Assembly: GCA_933228675.1 (NCBI GenBank)
Contig: OW121744.1
Location: 98,771,026 to 98,835,025, forward strand
Reading direction: 5' to 3'
Origin: Stomorhina lunata
Taxonomy: Eukaryota > Arthropoda > Insecta > Diptera > Rhiniidae
Length of the DNA: 64,000 nt
Shown here: piece by piece, positions 24,039 through 36,212 of the stretch
How positions within the stretch are numbered: the stretch's first letter is position 1
Layout of the letters: each line of letters starts with the position of its first letter
Notes under the pieces: generated by a model
Database searches by the model: none
Seen by the model: only the letters and a program-made list of their open reading frames with translations
What the model was told of the DNA's origin: nothing
Position numbers and translations under genes: made by a program

Positions 24039-26293
24039 ATCAATTTCAGTAATTATTAGTTTCTATTCAACACCTATTGAATTTTAATACCAAAATTTCG
24101 GGTAAAAAGTGTTACTGTTTAATTCTGTATATCTCGGAGAAAAACTTATTATAATAATTTCTGCAAACAAAATTACCTTAAGAAGTTGGTTACTGGATAT
24201 GGAAATCGCAAAACAGACTGAAATTTTTTGTCATGATTCTAAAGAAATTTTATAATTTTAATTTAGAAACGATTTTCATGATACCTTTAGAAAAAATAAT
24301 TTACAAAAACTTGGGGATCACAACCTCAAATTCAAAGTCTGGGCGTCATATTTTTCTGTCATTACTTAAAATATCATTATCGAAGAGAACTTTGAATATT
24401 TCACTTTTGCCGTCGGCAATTTTAAAAGTCTAATTTTTAATTTTGATAAAAGACTTGTACAATATATTAGGAGTTCCGTTCAAAATTGGCTCCAAACCAA
24501 TTTTTAAAGGACGCAAATTTGGTTTTTGTAAGTTATTTGAATATTTTAATTTATTTTATTGATATCTAGGAAACTTGTGAAATATTTCTTATTTATTGTT
24601 TAAAAAAATCAATTAACAATTAATGATATTTGTTGCAAAATAAATTTTATATTAAGATATTTTAGAATTTTTCTTGAGTGCTAGATCTAAATGATATGCC
24701 AGTTAGTTCACGGGTAAAACGGTCTAACTACCTTTAAAAAGTAGAAATTAAATTTTGTCATTAAGAAACTTTAACAAACGTAAATTAAACCGAAATCCGG
24801 TTTAATTAGTATAACTAGACTTATCATATTCTACCTAGGATCTATAAAAATATTGTTTAAAACAACTTAATACAGTTTAATTAAGTATTGATTTTTAATG
24901 TTTTTAATATAAATTAATACAATATTAATAAAAAAAAAATAAAAAATAAACTTAAAATCTTATATAAATTTTATAATTACAATAAAAAAAACTGATTTTA
25001 GAAAGAGCAAGAACAAATCTAATAGCGTCAATGACATGCTTTTGAACTTATTTTTTTTTTGCAATTAATTTAGTTGTTATTTTAAATTGTATTGTATATT
25101 AGTTAAACACTTTTTTCTAAACATTTCATTTTATTCGGTGTGTAATTTTAGATATACTCAGAAAAAATATTGTTCATATAATTTACAATAAATAACTAAA
25201 TACTATATATTTTTGCTCAGCAAAAAAAGTAACCATTGCTATAGGGGTTACACTTAACTAGTCACTGTGAGAGGTATTATCTAAATATTAAATTTAAAAT
25301 AAGTAGTTAGGAATTTGTAATAGGTGGCAAGAATATGCCAAAAGTCAGCTATAATGAAATATTATGAAAATTGTGCGGGGGTTTCGAACAAGAAGTGTTT
25401 GATCTTATGTCTCCACACAAGATCAAATGTGTAGAGACATTTTTCCAATTGGTTTTTTAATAAAGGAGTTATAGGTATTAAAGCATTGAAACTTTACATA
25501 TGATTCCTGGTATTTTATCTAAATAAAAACAAGTTTTTGGATGAAAAACTTGAATATGCTTTAAAATTTTCGGAAAATTTTGTTTTGCATATGGACAGAA
25601 CTATCTTATTAGATTATCTTTGCTGAATATAAAAATCAAATTAGTTTAATAGTTTTCGAGATATAAAGTTTTAAACATAAACACTAGTAAGAAGAATTTT
25701 TTAGTGCACACCGAAATTGAAAACGCTGCAAAATATACGATGATACTTGCGTGAAATGTAAAAGAAAGAGTTAAGAGCGACTAAGCACATGATTAATGAA
25801 ACAAATTTGGTCCGTCAAGACCAACTGTATGAAACCTTTCTCCACTAAAGTATAATATTAACGATTATCAACAATAAATTGCTAATTTTTGTTATTATAC
25901 AAATATTTGCTCTATATTTTAAATATTTCTAAAATTTAATTTTATAAAAAGAGTTAACTGTGAACCGATTGTGCCGAAATTTATTATATTTTAACTTATA
26001 ACTGTTATATCTTTATACTGACTTTCGCTTTTACGAATTTCGGTTTATTTAAATGGTTTAAGAGTAAAAATTTAATGGAAACTCTTATACCGGTTCCAAC
26101 AAATTTTATTTAGTGATTTACGTTTGTATCTAGAAGACGTAGAAGTAGTTTTTAGTAGAAAATATTATTTAAATATGGACAAATTTCTGACTGTAAGGGG
26201 CCAAAATTAAAGCTAGACTTACGGAAGGGTGGTCATCATCTCGGATGTGATTTTAAGTCCACCGGTGCCCAATATACTTTTACACCTACTTAC
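24039..26293. other. AT-rich single-copy stretch, no gene seen
   Basis: No coding motif or array was recognised. Very AT-rich at 24,880-25,240. A short inverted pair at about 25,405-25,440 (tctccacacaagatc, then gatcaaatgtgtagaga) could form a hairpin. Most of the stretch looks like ordinary non-coding fly DNA. Confidence 0.55.
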
Positions 26294-26436
26294 CGAGTAT
26301 TTTTTAGAATTCCATTCGCTTCGATCTTGAGCGCAATTCTCCTACTTCGCAGACCAAGCTTTGAAAGATTTTTCTCTACTTGGTCCTTTCTTCAAAGTTT
26401 CGGACGTTCTCTTCTAACATTAGGGCGGCCGTTTTT
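26294..26436 (-). pseudogene. LINE C-terminal relic
   Basis: The minus strand reads NGRPNVRRERPKL, a stop, then RKDQVEKNLSKLGLRSRRIA followed by GILKNTR. This resembles the C-terminus of insect endonuclease-reverse transcriptases of RTE type, where a GRP-x-x-R-W-x-D-x-V segment is followed by a DL-LG-NWR and RxxWR-type ending. One in-frame stop and the lost tryptophans show decay. The local GC rise fits a transposon origin. The match is by eye over about 45 residues. Confidence 0.5.
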
Positions 26437-26684
26437 ATTCTATTTGTATTATATTATTCAATTAAAGTTTATCTTTTAAAGTAATTGTTTTTTGTATGAG
26501 TAAGTTACTAGCCCGAAGTCCTAACACATATTTTGATCGTTCTTATCGGAGAACTCATGGCGCATGTTAGCTCACTAAATTAACGGGTGTTAACATAGTA
26601 AAAAAAAATTATAAAAAAACGGCAACTCTGCCTATGATTTTTTTTTGTTCTGTTCTCTTTGTCCCGACCTTTGGCCATCGCCAT

Positions 26685-26865
26685 TAGGAAGAGTATCCCT
26701 AATTCCAGACAGAACGAAAACCACGCATTATAACAAATTTTGGAGACAGAATGAATACGAATTATAGTACATATGTATATACAAATATCAACATAAAGCA
26801 AAGATTCTCATCTAAACAGAAACATACAATATTTTTCAGTTTTTTTTTACCTTTTGTTGAAGCTT
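26685..26865 (+). repeat. Dispersed repeat, copy 1
   Basis: This shares order and sequence with 36,480-36,650: CAGACAGAACGAAAACCACG then CATTAT, AATACGAATTATAGT, ACAAATATCAACAT, AAACAGAAAC, and ATTTTTCAGTTTT ahead of TACCTTTT. Small indels separate the copies. The identity is unknown, and a non-autonomous transposon is possible. Confidence 0.7.
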
Positions 26866-27059
26866 TAGTAATTGATTTAGTTAGCGAGATATAAGTACAA
26901 AATTATTTTTAATTTATATATTTGTTGAGAAAAATCATAATTGTTCCGAATAAATTAAAGTTGCTAGACTATCGTAGCGAAATAAATCATTTGAATCTGT
27001 TAAAAAGTTATGGAGATATCAAAATCTGAACAATAAAATTATGACGCGTTTTGTTTTTA

Positions 27060-29100
27060 ATAAAAGTAATTTTCAAAAATTTATCATTTTTATAGAAAAT
27101 ATTTTTAAAAATTGATTATTTATATAGAAAATTTTTAAAAACTTTTATGTTTTTATAGGAATTTTTTAAAAAATTACTGTTTTTTAGGAAATTTAAACAA
27201 AATTACTGTTTTTATAGGATATTTTTTACAAATTTACTTTTTTGTATAAACTTTTTCAAAAATTCACTTTTTGACAGGATTTTTTTTTTTAATTTCCTAT
27301 TTTTATAGGAAATTTTTCAAAAATTTCCTATTTTTATAGGAAAATTTTCAAAAATTTCCTATTTTTATAGGAAATTTTTCAAAAATTTCCTATTTTTATA
27401 GGAAATTTTTCAAAAATTTCCTATTTTTATAGGAAATTTTTCAAAAATTTCCTATTTTTATAGGAAATTTTTCAAAAATTTCCTATTTTTATAGGAAATT
27501 TTTCAAAAATTTCCTATTTTTATAGGAAATTTTTCAAAAATTTCCTATTTTTATAGGAAATTTTTCAAAAATTTCCTATTTTTATAGGAAATTTTTCAAA
27601 AATTTCCTATTTTTATAGGAAATTTTTCAAAAATTTCCTATTTTTATAGGAAATTTTTCAAAAATTTCCTATTTTTATAGGAAATTTTTCAAAAATTTCC
27701 TATTTTTATAGGAAATTTTTCAAAAATTTCCTATTTTTATAGGAAATTTTTCAAAAATTTCCTATTTTTATAGGAAATTTTTCAAAAATTTCCTATTTTT
27801 ATAGGAAATTTTTCAAAAATTTCCTATTTTTATAGGAAATTTTTCAAAAATTTCCTATTTTTATAGGAAATTTTTCAAAAATTTCCTATTTTTATAGGAA
27901 ATTTTTCAAAAATTTCCTATTTTTATAGGAAATTTTTCAAAAATTTCCTATTTTTATAGGAAATTTTTCAAAAATTTCCTATTTTTATAGGAAATTTTTC
28001 AAAAATTTCCTATTTTTATAGGAAATTTTTCAAAAATTTCCTATTTTTATAGGAAATTTTTCAAAAATTTCCTATTTTTATAGGAAATTTTTCAAAAATT
28101 TCCTATTTTTATAGGAAATTTTTCAAAAATTTCCTATTTTTATAGGAAATTTTTCAAAAATTTCCTATTTTTATAGGAAATTTTTCAAAAATTTCCTATT
28201 TTTATAGGAAATTTTTCAAAAATTTCCTATTTTTATAGGATATTTTTCAAAAATTTCCTATTTTTATAGGAAATTTTTCAAAAATTTCCTATTTTTATAG
28301 GATATTTTTCAAAAATTTCCTATTTTTATAGGAAATTTTTCAAAAATTTCCTATTTTTATAGGAAATTTTTCAAAAATTTCCTATTTTTATAGGAAATTT
28401 TTCAAAAATTTCCTATTTTTATAGGAAATTTTTCAAAAATTTCCTATTTTTATAGGAAATTTTTCAAAAATTTCCTATTTTTATAGGAAATTTTTCAAAA
28501 ATTTCCTATTTTTATAGGAAATTTTTCAAAAATTTCCTATTTTTATAGGAAATTTTTCAAAAATTTCCTATTTTTATAGGAAATTTTTCAAAAATTTCCT
28601 ATTTTTATAGGAAACTTCTCAAAAATTTCCTATTTTTATAGGAAATTTTTCAAAAATTTCCTATCTTTATAGGAAATTTTTCAAAAATTTCCTATTTTTA
28701 TAGGAAATTTTTCAAAAATTTCCTATTTTTATAGGAAATTTTTCGAAAATTTCCTATTTTTATAGGAAATTTTTCAAAAATTTCCTATCTTTATAGGAAA
28801 TTTTTCAAAAATTTCCTATTTTTATAGGAAATTTTTCAAAAATTTCCTATTTTTATAGGAAATTTTTCAAAAATTTCCTATTTTTATAGGAAATTTTTCA
28901 AAAATTTCCTATTTTTATAGGACATTTTTCAAAAATTTCCTATTTTTATAGGAAATTTTTCAAAAATTTCCTATTTTTATAGGAAATTTTTCAAAAATTT
29001 CCTATTTTTATAGGAAATTTTTCAAAAATTTCCTATTTTTATAGGAAATTTTTCAAAAATTTCCTATTTTTCAAAATTTCCTATTTTTATAGGCAATTTT
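27060..29100 (+). repeat. 31-bp palindromic satellite, orientation A
   Basis: About 58 near-identical 31-bp units from 27,290, preceded by degenerate units from about 27,060. Each unit is a perfect 27-bp dyad (arm ATAGGAAATTTTT, central C, then the complementary arm) plus a TTTT linker. Rare variants cluster: GGATATTTTTC at 28,239 and 28,301 (two units apart), and CTATCTTTATAG at 28,661 and 28,785 (four units apart). The edge units are more diverged, which fits homogenisation by unequal exchange. The same satellite is inverted at 60.35-63.44 kb and, decayed and inverted, at 37-39 kb. No coding role. Confidence 0.98.
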
Positions 29101-30010
29101 TAAAATTAAATTGACTGATTCGTTGTATATCTTAATAAAAAGTGTAGCATGCTTTTAATACTTAAGCTAATCTAATATAAAGCATTGAACTTAGCACAAA
29201 CAATTGTGAGTAGATTAATTCTCAGCTAAAATGCATTTAGTGTTTGAAGAGAATTTATGACTTTTCAAAATAAAATTGTAATATTTTTTTTCAAACATTT
29301 TATTGTGAAAAAAAGTTGTATGAAAAATAAAATCAAGTATCTTGAGACTTTTTAAATAACAAAAAAAAAGACAGACGGAAATAGGAGAATTTCTTGCGAT
29401 TGACTGCTAAAATTTTTAAATTCCGTTAAACGGATTAAAGCCATTGTGTTAAGTTAAAGCTTGATTACATGGTTTTCTAAAACGTTTTTAATCTTTATTG
29501 CGACTATTTTTTTTTCGAAATGTGATTTTCTATTATCCAGCTGTTAGAAAAAAAACCGTATCTATTTTATTATAAAATTAAACATTTTTAACACACAATC
29601 TATAACATTCACATTGATTAGCTGTTTTAAAATATGTTTTAGAATTGTATAGATTTGTTGTAGTTTTTCTTGTTTATTAGTTTTTGCAATCTCTTGAGAT
29701 TTTGCCCGCTATTTATCTAACACTTTTTTTGCTGTATCTAATGCTGCTGAATACAATTTAGAGTAGAAAAAAATTATTTATGTATTTGAATCATAAAAAT
29801 TATTTAAATGTTCCCCCATTGGATTGTAAAAAAAAAAAATACAAAACTCGTACATATAAAATTTTTTTAATTTTTTTCGGTTTGATATTAAAATGCTTAG
29901 TAAAATTATCACTGCTTGTTATTACACCTCATCATTATCATCACCATGTCATTATCATAATAATGTAAATAATAATAATTGAAAAATTTTGTAAATTTAG
30001 TTGAACAAAC
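29101..30010. other. AT-rich spacer, no gene seen
   Basis: No coding motif. It contains a short CAT/ATG microsatellite near 29,925-29,965 (tcatcattatcatcaccatg). Otherwise it is plain AT-rich sequence. Confidence 0.55.
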
Positions 30011-30960
30011 CCGACTTTAAGGTAATATTACACAAAATTTAATAGGACCATTTTAAAACATTTAGAAATCACTCTTTTAAGCTTTAAAATATCTTAAATA
30101 TTTCCAAAATTCATCTTTTGTAAACTTGCAACATGTTGCAAGTTGACTAAAGTAACAAATTTTTGTTTGCAAATTACTAATATAATGAAATTTTTCTATT
30201 TTAGCCTTTAAATTTTATTAAGATTAAGTCTTTTGAACTTGCAACATGATTAATATTACACAAAATTTAATGGGATCATTTTAAAACATTTAGAAATCGC
30301 TCTTTTCAGCTTTAAATTGTATTAAAATATTTATAAGATTCATCTTTTCTAAACTTGCAACATGTTGCAAGTTGACTAAAGTAACAAATTTTTGTTTGAA
30401 AATGACTAATATAAAGAAATTTTTCTATTTTAGCCTTTAAATTTTATTAAGATTAAGTCTTTCGAACTTGCAACATGCTCAATATTACACACAATATAAT
30501 GGGATCATTTTAAAACATTTAGAAATCGCTCTTTTAAGCTTTAAAATATCTTTGAAATTATCAAAATTAATCTTTTGTAAACTTGCAACATGTTGCAAGT
30601 TGACTAAATTAATACGTTTTTGTTTGCAAATGACCAACATAATGAAATTTGTCCATTTTAGTCTTTAAATTTATTAAAATTGTGTTTTTCAAACTTGCAA
30701 CATGCTTAAAAATACACAAAAATCAATGGGATAATATTCAAACATTTAGAAATCGCTCTTTTAAGCTTTAAAATATCTTTAATATTTTCAAAATTCATCT
30801 TTTGTAAACTTGCAACATGTTGCAAGTTAACTAAATTTACAAATTTTTGTATGCAAATGACTAACATAACGAAATTTTTCCATTTTAGCCTTCATATATG
30901 TTAAGATTAAGTTCTTCGAACTTGCAACATGTTGAAATATGACAAAAATCAATTAATTTT
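30010..30960 (+). repeat. 228-bp tandem repeat with palindrome and half-site
   Basis: Four units of 227-229 bp. Each has one perfect 22-bp dyad made of AACTTGCAACA followed by its reverse complement, starting at 30,123, 30,352, 30,580 and 30,807. About 113 bp later comes a half-site AACTTGCAACATG, at 30,236, 30,465, 30,692 and 30,919 (the last continuing GTTG). Between sites the unit carries ATTTAGAAATC(A/G)CTCTTTT and TTTTAGCCTTTAAAT. The sites are unchanged in all units while the DNA between them has drifted. Confidence 0.92.
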
Positions 30961-32700
30961 TGTATAAAAATCAAAATGTTGCTTACGAAATGCAGATGAG
31001 TTTCATCAAATTTGTAAATTTTATAAAATCTAGTCTTCAAATTTTAGGATAATAAAGAGCAATATAATCTTACTAACTCACAACTTGCAACATTATTATA
31101 AAAATTGAATATTGAACTAAATTTTAACTTTCAACACGTTGAAGAAAGTACCAAATTTACATAACAATCATGTAACATTGTATTAACTCCGTTAAAAGTC
31201 ATGTTGCAAGTTACAAAATTATTGAAAAATCACTTGTTCTAAAAATTTGTTGTAACTGAATACAAAAAAGAACTCATCTTTTTGATGAGGAAGCATTCTT
31301 AATTCTTAAAAGCTTGATCAAAACAATTTAAACACACTTGCAACATGTTGCAATATGAATCTTTTTCATGTTTTATGGTATAAAATAACATTATTGGTCT
31401 TCCTAAGTATTTTTCTTTTGCAGAAAATCATAGGTTTCCAAAATGTTTGTACTTGCAACATGTTATTTAAACCTTTAATAATGCCTTATAACTAAAACCA
31501 AAATCAAATTTGTGCGCATTTATTTATTTAGTTCTCAAAATATATTTAAATTATGTCATTCAAAGTCGAAACATATTGCAACACGACTAAAAATGTAACA
31601 CTTATTTTTAGGCATGTTGCAACATGTTTCGAATTTGAATGGCTTAGCAAGTTTAATTCTAAAAACATAACCCCCTAATTCATAAACCTATTATAATATT
31701 ATCAAAGGCTTATTGTAGGAATTTTGTATGGAAAATTTAAATTATAAGCATGTCATAACTTATTTTTCGTTTATAAATTAGGGGGTAAGTTTTTAAATTA
31801 TGAAAAGTGATAATTAACAAATTTGCAACATGTTGCAATATGAAAATTATTGACCATTTTACACATTTTTCGTTTTTAATTATTTATAGTCGATTTTTTA
31901 CTATTTCTAAGTTACTAAAAGTGATAATTAAGAAAGTTGCAACATGTTGCAATATAAAAATTGTTGATCTTTTTACGTATTTTCTTTTTTAATTAAATAT
32001 CATCGATGTTTTACTATTAAAAGAAAGATTTTTGATGTTTAAGTAATAAAGATCAAGAACTACTTGTTTTTCACAATTTCTTAACTTTCAACAAAACTTT
32101 GAGTCTCCTAATAAAGCCCAAAAACTATAAAAAATAATAAAATTGTTTGTTAAACAAATTAAGATATATAAAAATGTTATTAAATAAACTTGCAACAAGT
32201 TGAAATAAGCAAACAAAATATTATAAAAATGTTTAAATTTGTTTGCAACATGTTGCCACGTATTGAATAATATACTTAAAGCAACAAAAACTAACGCTAT
32301 AATTGTATATGTTTGTTTTAATACAAAATATGAGTTTTTCAGAACTTGCCACATGTTGCAAGATACTATTTTTCATGAAAATGCATATTTTTTGATATAT
32401 TCAGACCAAATTTTGATATTTAATAGTCTGTTGCAAGCATACAAGTATTAAAATTTGGTATTATTTATTCATATTTACATATTTATGCTTAATATTATCA
32501 AAATAGCCCTATCATAAATGTGGCCCATTAAAATGGGAAGCTATCGTCTAAAAAAGTGTGACAATTGTGAGCCATAATTGCCGTTTCCTTCTGAACTTGC
32601 AATGAAATTTAAGTCCCTTGTAATTCATAAATATTGTCAGAACAATTAATGTTTTAGAAAAAAATTTCGAAATTTAAAAAAATTTCTTGAAATTTTATAA
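30961..32700 (+). repeat. Scattered GCAACATGTTGC sites in diverged DNA
   Basis: The regular 228-bp spacing breaks down here but the sites continue. Exact GCAACATGTTGC lies at 31,340, 31,825, 31,939 and 32,245. Near-matches include 31,201 (ATGTTGCAAGTT), 31,451, 31,613 and 32,343 (TTGCCACATGTTGCAAG). A repeated phrase GTGATAATTAA(C/G)AAA(T/G)TTGC precedes the 31,825 and 31,939 sites. No gene was recognised. A MITE-like element lies inside at 31,654-31,800. Confidence 0.8.
31654..31800. mobile_element. MITE-like element with TIRs
   Basis: The ends are inverted copies. CCCCCTAATTCATAAAC at 31,671-31,687 pairs with GTTTATAAATTAGGGGG at 31,769-31,785, with one mismatch; weaker complementarity extends outwards to about 31,654 and 31,800. 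The interior is short, AT-rich and non-coding. The length (115-147 bp) and structure fit a non-autonomous DNA transposon. Flanking TAA bases may be target duplication or part of the inverted repeat. Confidence 0.65.
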
Positions 32701-34660
32701 AAATTTTGATAATTAACTTGCAACATGTTGCCACACGAAAAAATATACACGTAAAGCAACAAAAGGATGTATAATTCTGGTCAATGTTAGGTAAAGCTAT
32801 AAAATAAGAGTTTTCAAGAACTTGCAACACGTTGCAACATACATAAGTTTCTTCAGGAAAATATTTGATTTAAACATTTTTTTGTAAAAGGTTCTTACAT
32901 TTTAATAAATGTTGCAAGTATGAAATTATCAAAATTGTGTGTTTTTTAATTAGTATTTGAGTAAATTAAGTCTTTATGTTGAGATTATTAAGCTTAACCG
33001 AATCTAAAGTGTAGGTCACCAAATTTTCATAATTGCCATTTATTTGTAAACTTGCAACATGATATTAAAGCCCTTTATATTGCATTAAACTTGTGAAAAA
33101 AAAATAGTTTATTTGAAAATCGTGTTTGAAATTATAAAAATTTAAAGAAATTGTATAAAAAGTGTTATAATATAACTTGCAACATGTTGCTAAACATTGA
33201 AATATGCACTTAAAGCAACAAGTTAAGTTTTTGTTGTCTATGTTAGTTTAAGCTATAAAACAAGATTTTTCCAGAACTTGCAACATGTTTCAACATAAGT
33301 TTTTTCAGGACAATATATGTTTTTGATATTAAAATAATTAAAATTTATAAAATCTTGTATCTAATACTTAAATTAATTTAATAAACTTGCAACATGACAT
33401 TATAGTATATAAAACTTGTAATTTGTTTAATTTATTTGAGATTCTCAAACTTAACCAAATTTAAAATGTAAGTCATCAAAATGCCATAATTTCCATTTGT
33501 TTTTTTACATGCAACTTGACATTAAGGCCCTTTATAGTGCATAAAACTTCTAAAACAAAGAGTTTATTTTAAACTCTGTTTTGAAATTATAAAAATATGA
33601 TAAAGTTATATAAAATGAATGTTAATATAACTTGCAACATGTTGCAAAGCATAGAAATATGCATTTAAAGCAACAAAAAGTTATGTTTTAATTGTCTATG
33701 GTAGTTAAAGCTATAAAACAATAGTTTTTTTAGAACTTGCAACATGTTGCAACATACGTTTTTTCAGGACAATTTTTTGATATTTTAAATAAGATTCTTA
33801 CATGTCGCAAGCATCAGCATTTTGTATTTAATACTTGAGTAAATTAAGTAAACTTGCAACATGACATTAAAGTCTTTTTATAGTGCCTAAAACTTGTAAT
33901 TTATTTAATTAATTTAAAAATCTTTTTCGAAATTATAAAAGTTTGATGAAATTGTGTTAAAATGAGTGTTAATTTAACTTGCAACATGTTGCTGCGCATA
34001 GAAATATACACTTAAAGCAAGAAAAGGTTATATTTTTATTGTCTAGGTTAGTTTAAGCTATAAAATTAAAGTTTTTAAGAACTTGCAACATGTTGCAAGT
34101 TAGCATTTTTTTCAAAAAAATTTCGTTTTTGAAGTGTTTGATAGAATTCGACTAAACAATTACATTTTAATGCATCTTTCAATCACAAAAGTATCACATT
34201 TTGTTGTTATTTATTTATAATCAAGCAAATTAAGTCTTAAACATGAGATTATCGAACTTGCAACATGACATTTAAGCCCCTTCTATAGTGAATAAAACAT
34301 GTATTTTGTCTTAATCTTGAAATTATAAAACTTCCATGAAATTTAAAATGTAAGTTACCAAAATTCTAATTTCATAATTCTAATTTATTTTTAAACTTGC
34401 AACATGACATTAAAGCCCTTTGTAGTGCATTAAACTTAAAAAAACATCTATTTTTTTAATATTTTTCGAAATCATAAAAATATGATGAAATTGTATAAAA
34501 TGTGTGTTAATACTACTAGCAACATGTTGCTCCGCACTTGCAACAAAAAAAGTTATGTTTTTACTGTCTTTGTTAGTTTAAGCTATAAAATAAAAGTTTT
34601 TAAGAACTTGCAACATGTTGCAAGTTAAGATTTTTTTAAATTTCTCGTTTTTAAAAAGTG
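32700..34660 (+). repeat. Long tandem repeat (about 350-540 bp) with palindromes
   Basis: Units start with a site at 32,715, 33,174, 33,629, 33,976 and 34,514, then GAAATAT-CAC-TAAAGCAA, GTTAG-TAAAGCTATAAAA, a second site about 90-105 bp on (32,818, 33,274, 33,734, 34,080, 34,605), and a third motif AACTTGCAACATGACATTAA (for example 33,851 and 34,393). Spacing is about 459, 455, 347 and 538 bp, so some units gained or lost parts. Perfect 22-bp dyads recur at 34,080 and 34,605. The third motif keeps a half-site followed by a constant ACATTAA(A/G)GCCC. Confidence 0.88.
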
Positions 34661-34979
34661 TTTGATAGAATTCGTCTAAAAAATTACATTTTAATACATT
34701 TTTTAACCACAAAAGTATACAATTATTTGTTATTTATTTATAATCAAGCAAATTAAGTCTTAAACATGAGATTATCAAACTTAACCTAATCTTGAATGTA
34801 GCTCACCACAATGTGCAGCTATAATCTACAACAACAAAAAAGTGTGACAATTGTTTGTTATTGTTGCCAGCGATGTTGCCTGCACACAACAAATGTTTTC
34901 TAGCGTAAAAATAACTAAAATGTTTATGCAAAGAAAAAAACTTAGTTTAGTTTTTTCATACAATAATTTTTAGTTTTAA
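34661..34979. other. Repeat tail and AT-rich DNA, no gene seen
   Basis: The start still resembles the preceding repeat (AATTAAGTCTTAAACATGAG near 34,750 matches 34,220). From about 34,830 the sequence is unlike it. No coding motif. Confidence 0.5.
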
Positions 34980-35295
34980 CACTGCCGACCATTTGATTAC
35001 GACACTTACTACATAAAATATATCTATATATTGCTTATAAGCAGCTATAAGCACTTTAATATTTTTTTAATAATTGTTTATTTCATCTTTTAGTTAAGTG
35101 CAAAAAATGAATAGCGTATAAATTACGGTTAATAAGAAATACCCCTAAAAGTATAACATTCGAATTATGAACATATAACTAGTAGAAAAAAAGCTTATAT
35201 ACCAAAAATATGGGATTAAGTATAATTTTGTATAAACGAGATATCATTGTTTAAATTCTTATCTATAAGGTGTCGTAAACTAATGACCGGCAGTG
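34980..35295. mobile_element. MITE-like element, Tc1/mariner-type ends
   Basis: CACTGCCGACCATTTGATTA followed by CGACAC at 34,980-35,005 pairs with GTGTCGTAAACTAATGACCG ending at CAGTG 35,295. That is about 27 bp of terminal inverted repeat with a few mismatches. The interior is about 260 bp, AT-rich and non-coding. TA sits directly beyond the right end; the left flank reads AA with TA one base further out, so a TA target duplication is likely but not clean. The CACTGCC ends suggest a Tc1/mariner-type parent. Confidence 0.72.
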
Positions 35296-36212
35296 TATAA
35301 GTATTTTGTTACTACGAACAAACAAACAATAACAATAATTTGGCTGAGATTATTTGATTAGATGATCATTTGTTTAGTCGTTTAGTTAAACAAAATGAGT
35401 GTGTGTTTGAGTTTGAATGCAACACTCTATGAGGGCTTTCGAACATGATCTCTCTTGGGTGTATAAAAAATATTTTTAAAACTTTTGATTATAAAATGTA
35501 ATAATATATTATAGTTTTGCTTAGTTATACTATTAACTATGCTTTAGTTAATGTGGCATGTTTATTTAAGGTTTTTGAAAAAAAAAAAATATTTTTATTT
35601 TGAAAATTTTTTAATTTCATTTTATTAACTATTAAATTAATTACCTAAAATCACTATCAATAAATATTTTTGTATTAAGTTAATGCTTTAAATAATTAAG
35701 TAAATGTTAAATGTTCAGGGTTTTTTTCTAACAAAATGAGCTCTACTAGCAACCAAACACGAAACTATTGGATTTTATTATTAAAGCATGAAATCATTAT
35801 GTAATTTTTATTAACAATATTTTTTTTATTAATTTTATAAATTTTTAATAAATTATTAACTAGGTGTGCTATAAACTAAATATTTAACAAAACTATTTAA
35901 TGTTTTAATATATTAATTAAACACATTAATAATACAAATATTAAATGTCAGTTAAAGTCTATAATAAATGCAATAATGCTTTAGAGTTAACGTTAAATTA
36001 TATTTGCTTATAAAACTTTTGTAATCGAATACTTTGTAATCAAATAAATTACATTTTATAAGCTATTTTATATTACAGGGAATCTCTCTGAAATCTATTT
36101 AATTAGAGAGGAATTGTTATGGTTTTTTTATAAAAATTAAATAAAATTTTAAAATTAATAGCTAATATTTTAAAAAGTATTGAAGACTTCTGTGCTCATA
36201 ATAACAATAAAT
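35296..36212. other. AT-rich single-copy stretch, no gene seen
   Basis: Nothing coding was recognised. The composition resembles neighbouring non-coding DNA. Confidence 0.55.

Noticed and set aside
30123..30144. Palindrome as a p53-type or C/EBP-type binding site
   Set aside because: CATG with flanking purines and pyrimidines, and TTGCAA, give partial matches to both, but neither consensus fits well enough to name a factor.
30123..34660. CRISPR-like palindromic repeats with spacers
   Set aside because: Spacing is 90-540 bp and the between-site DNA is itself repeated; the genome is eukaryotic and no cas-like gene is near.
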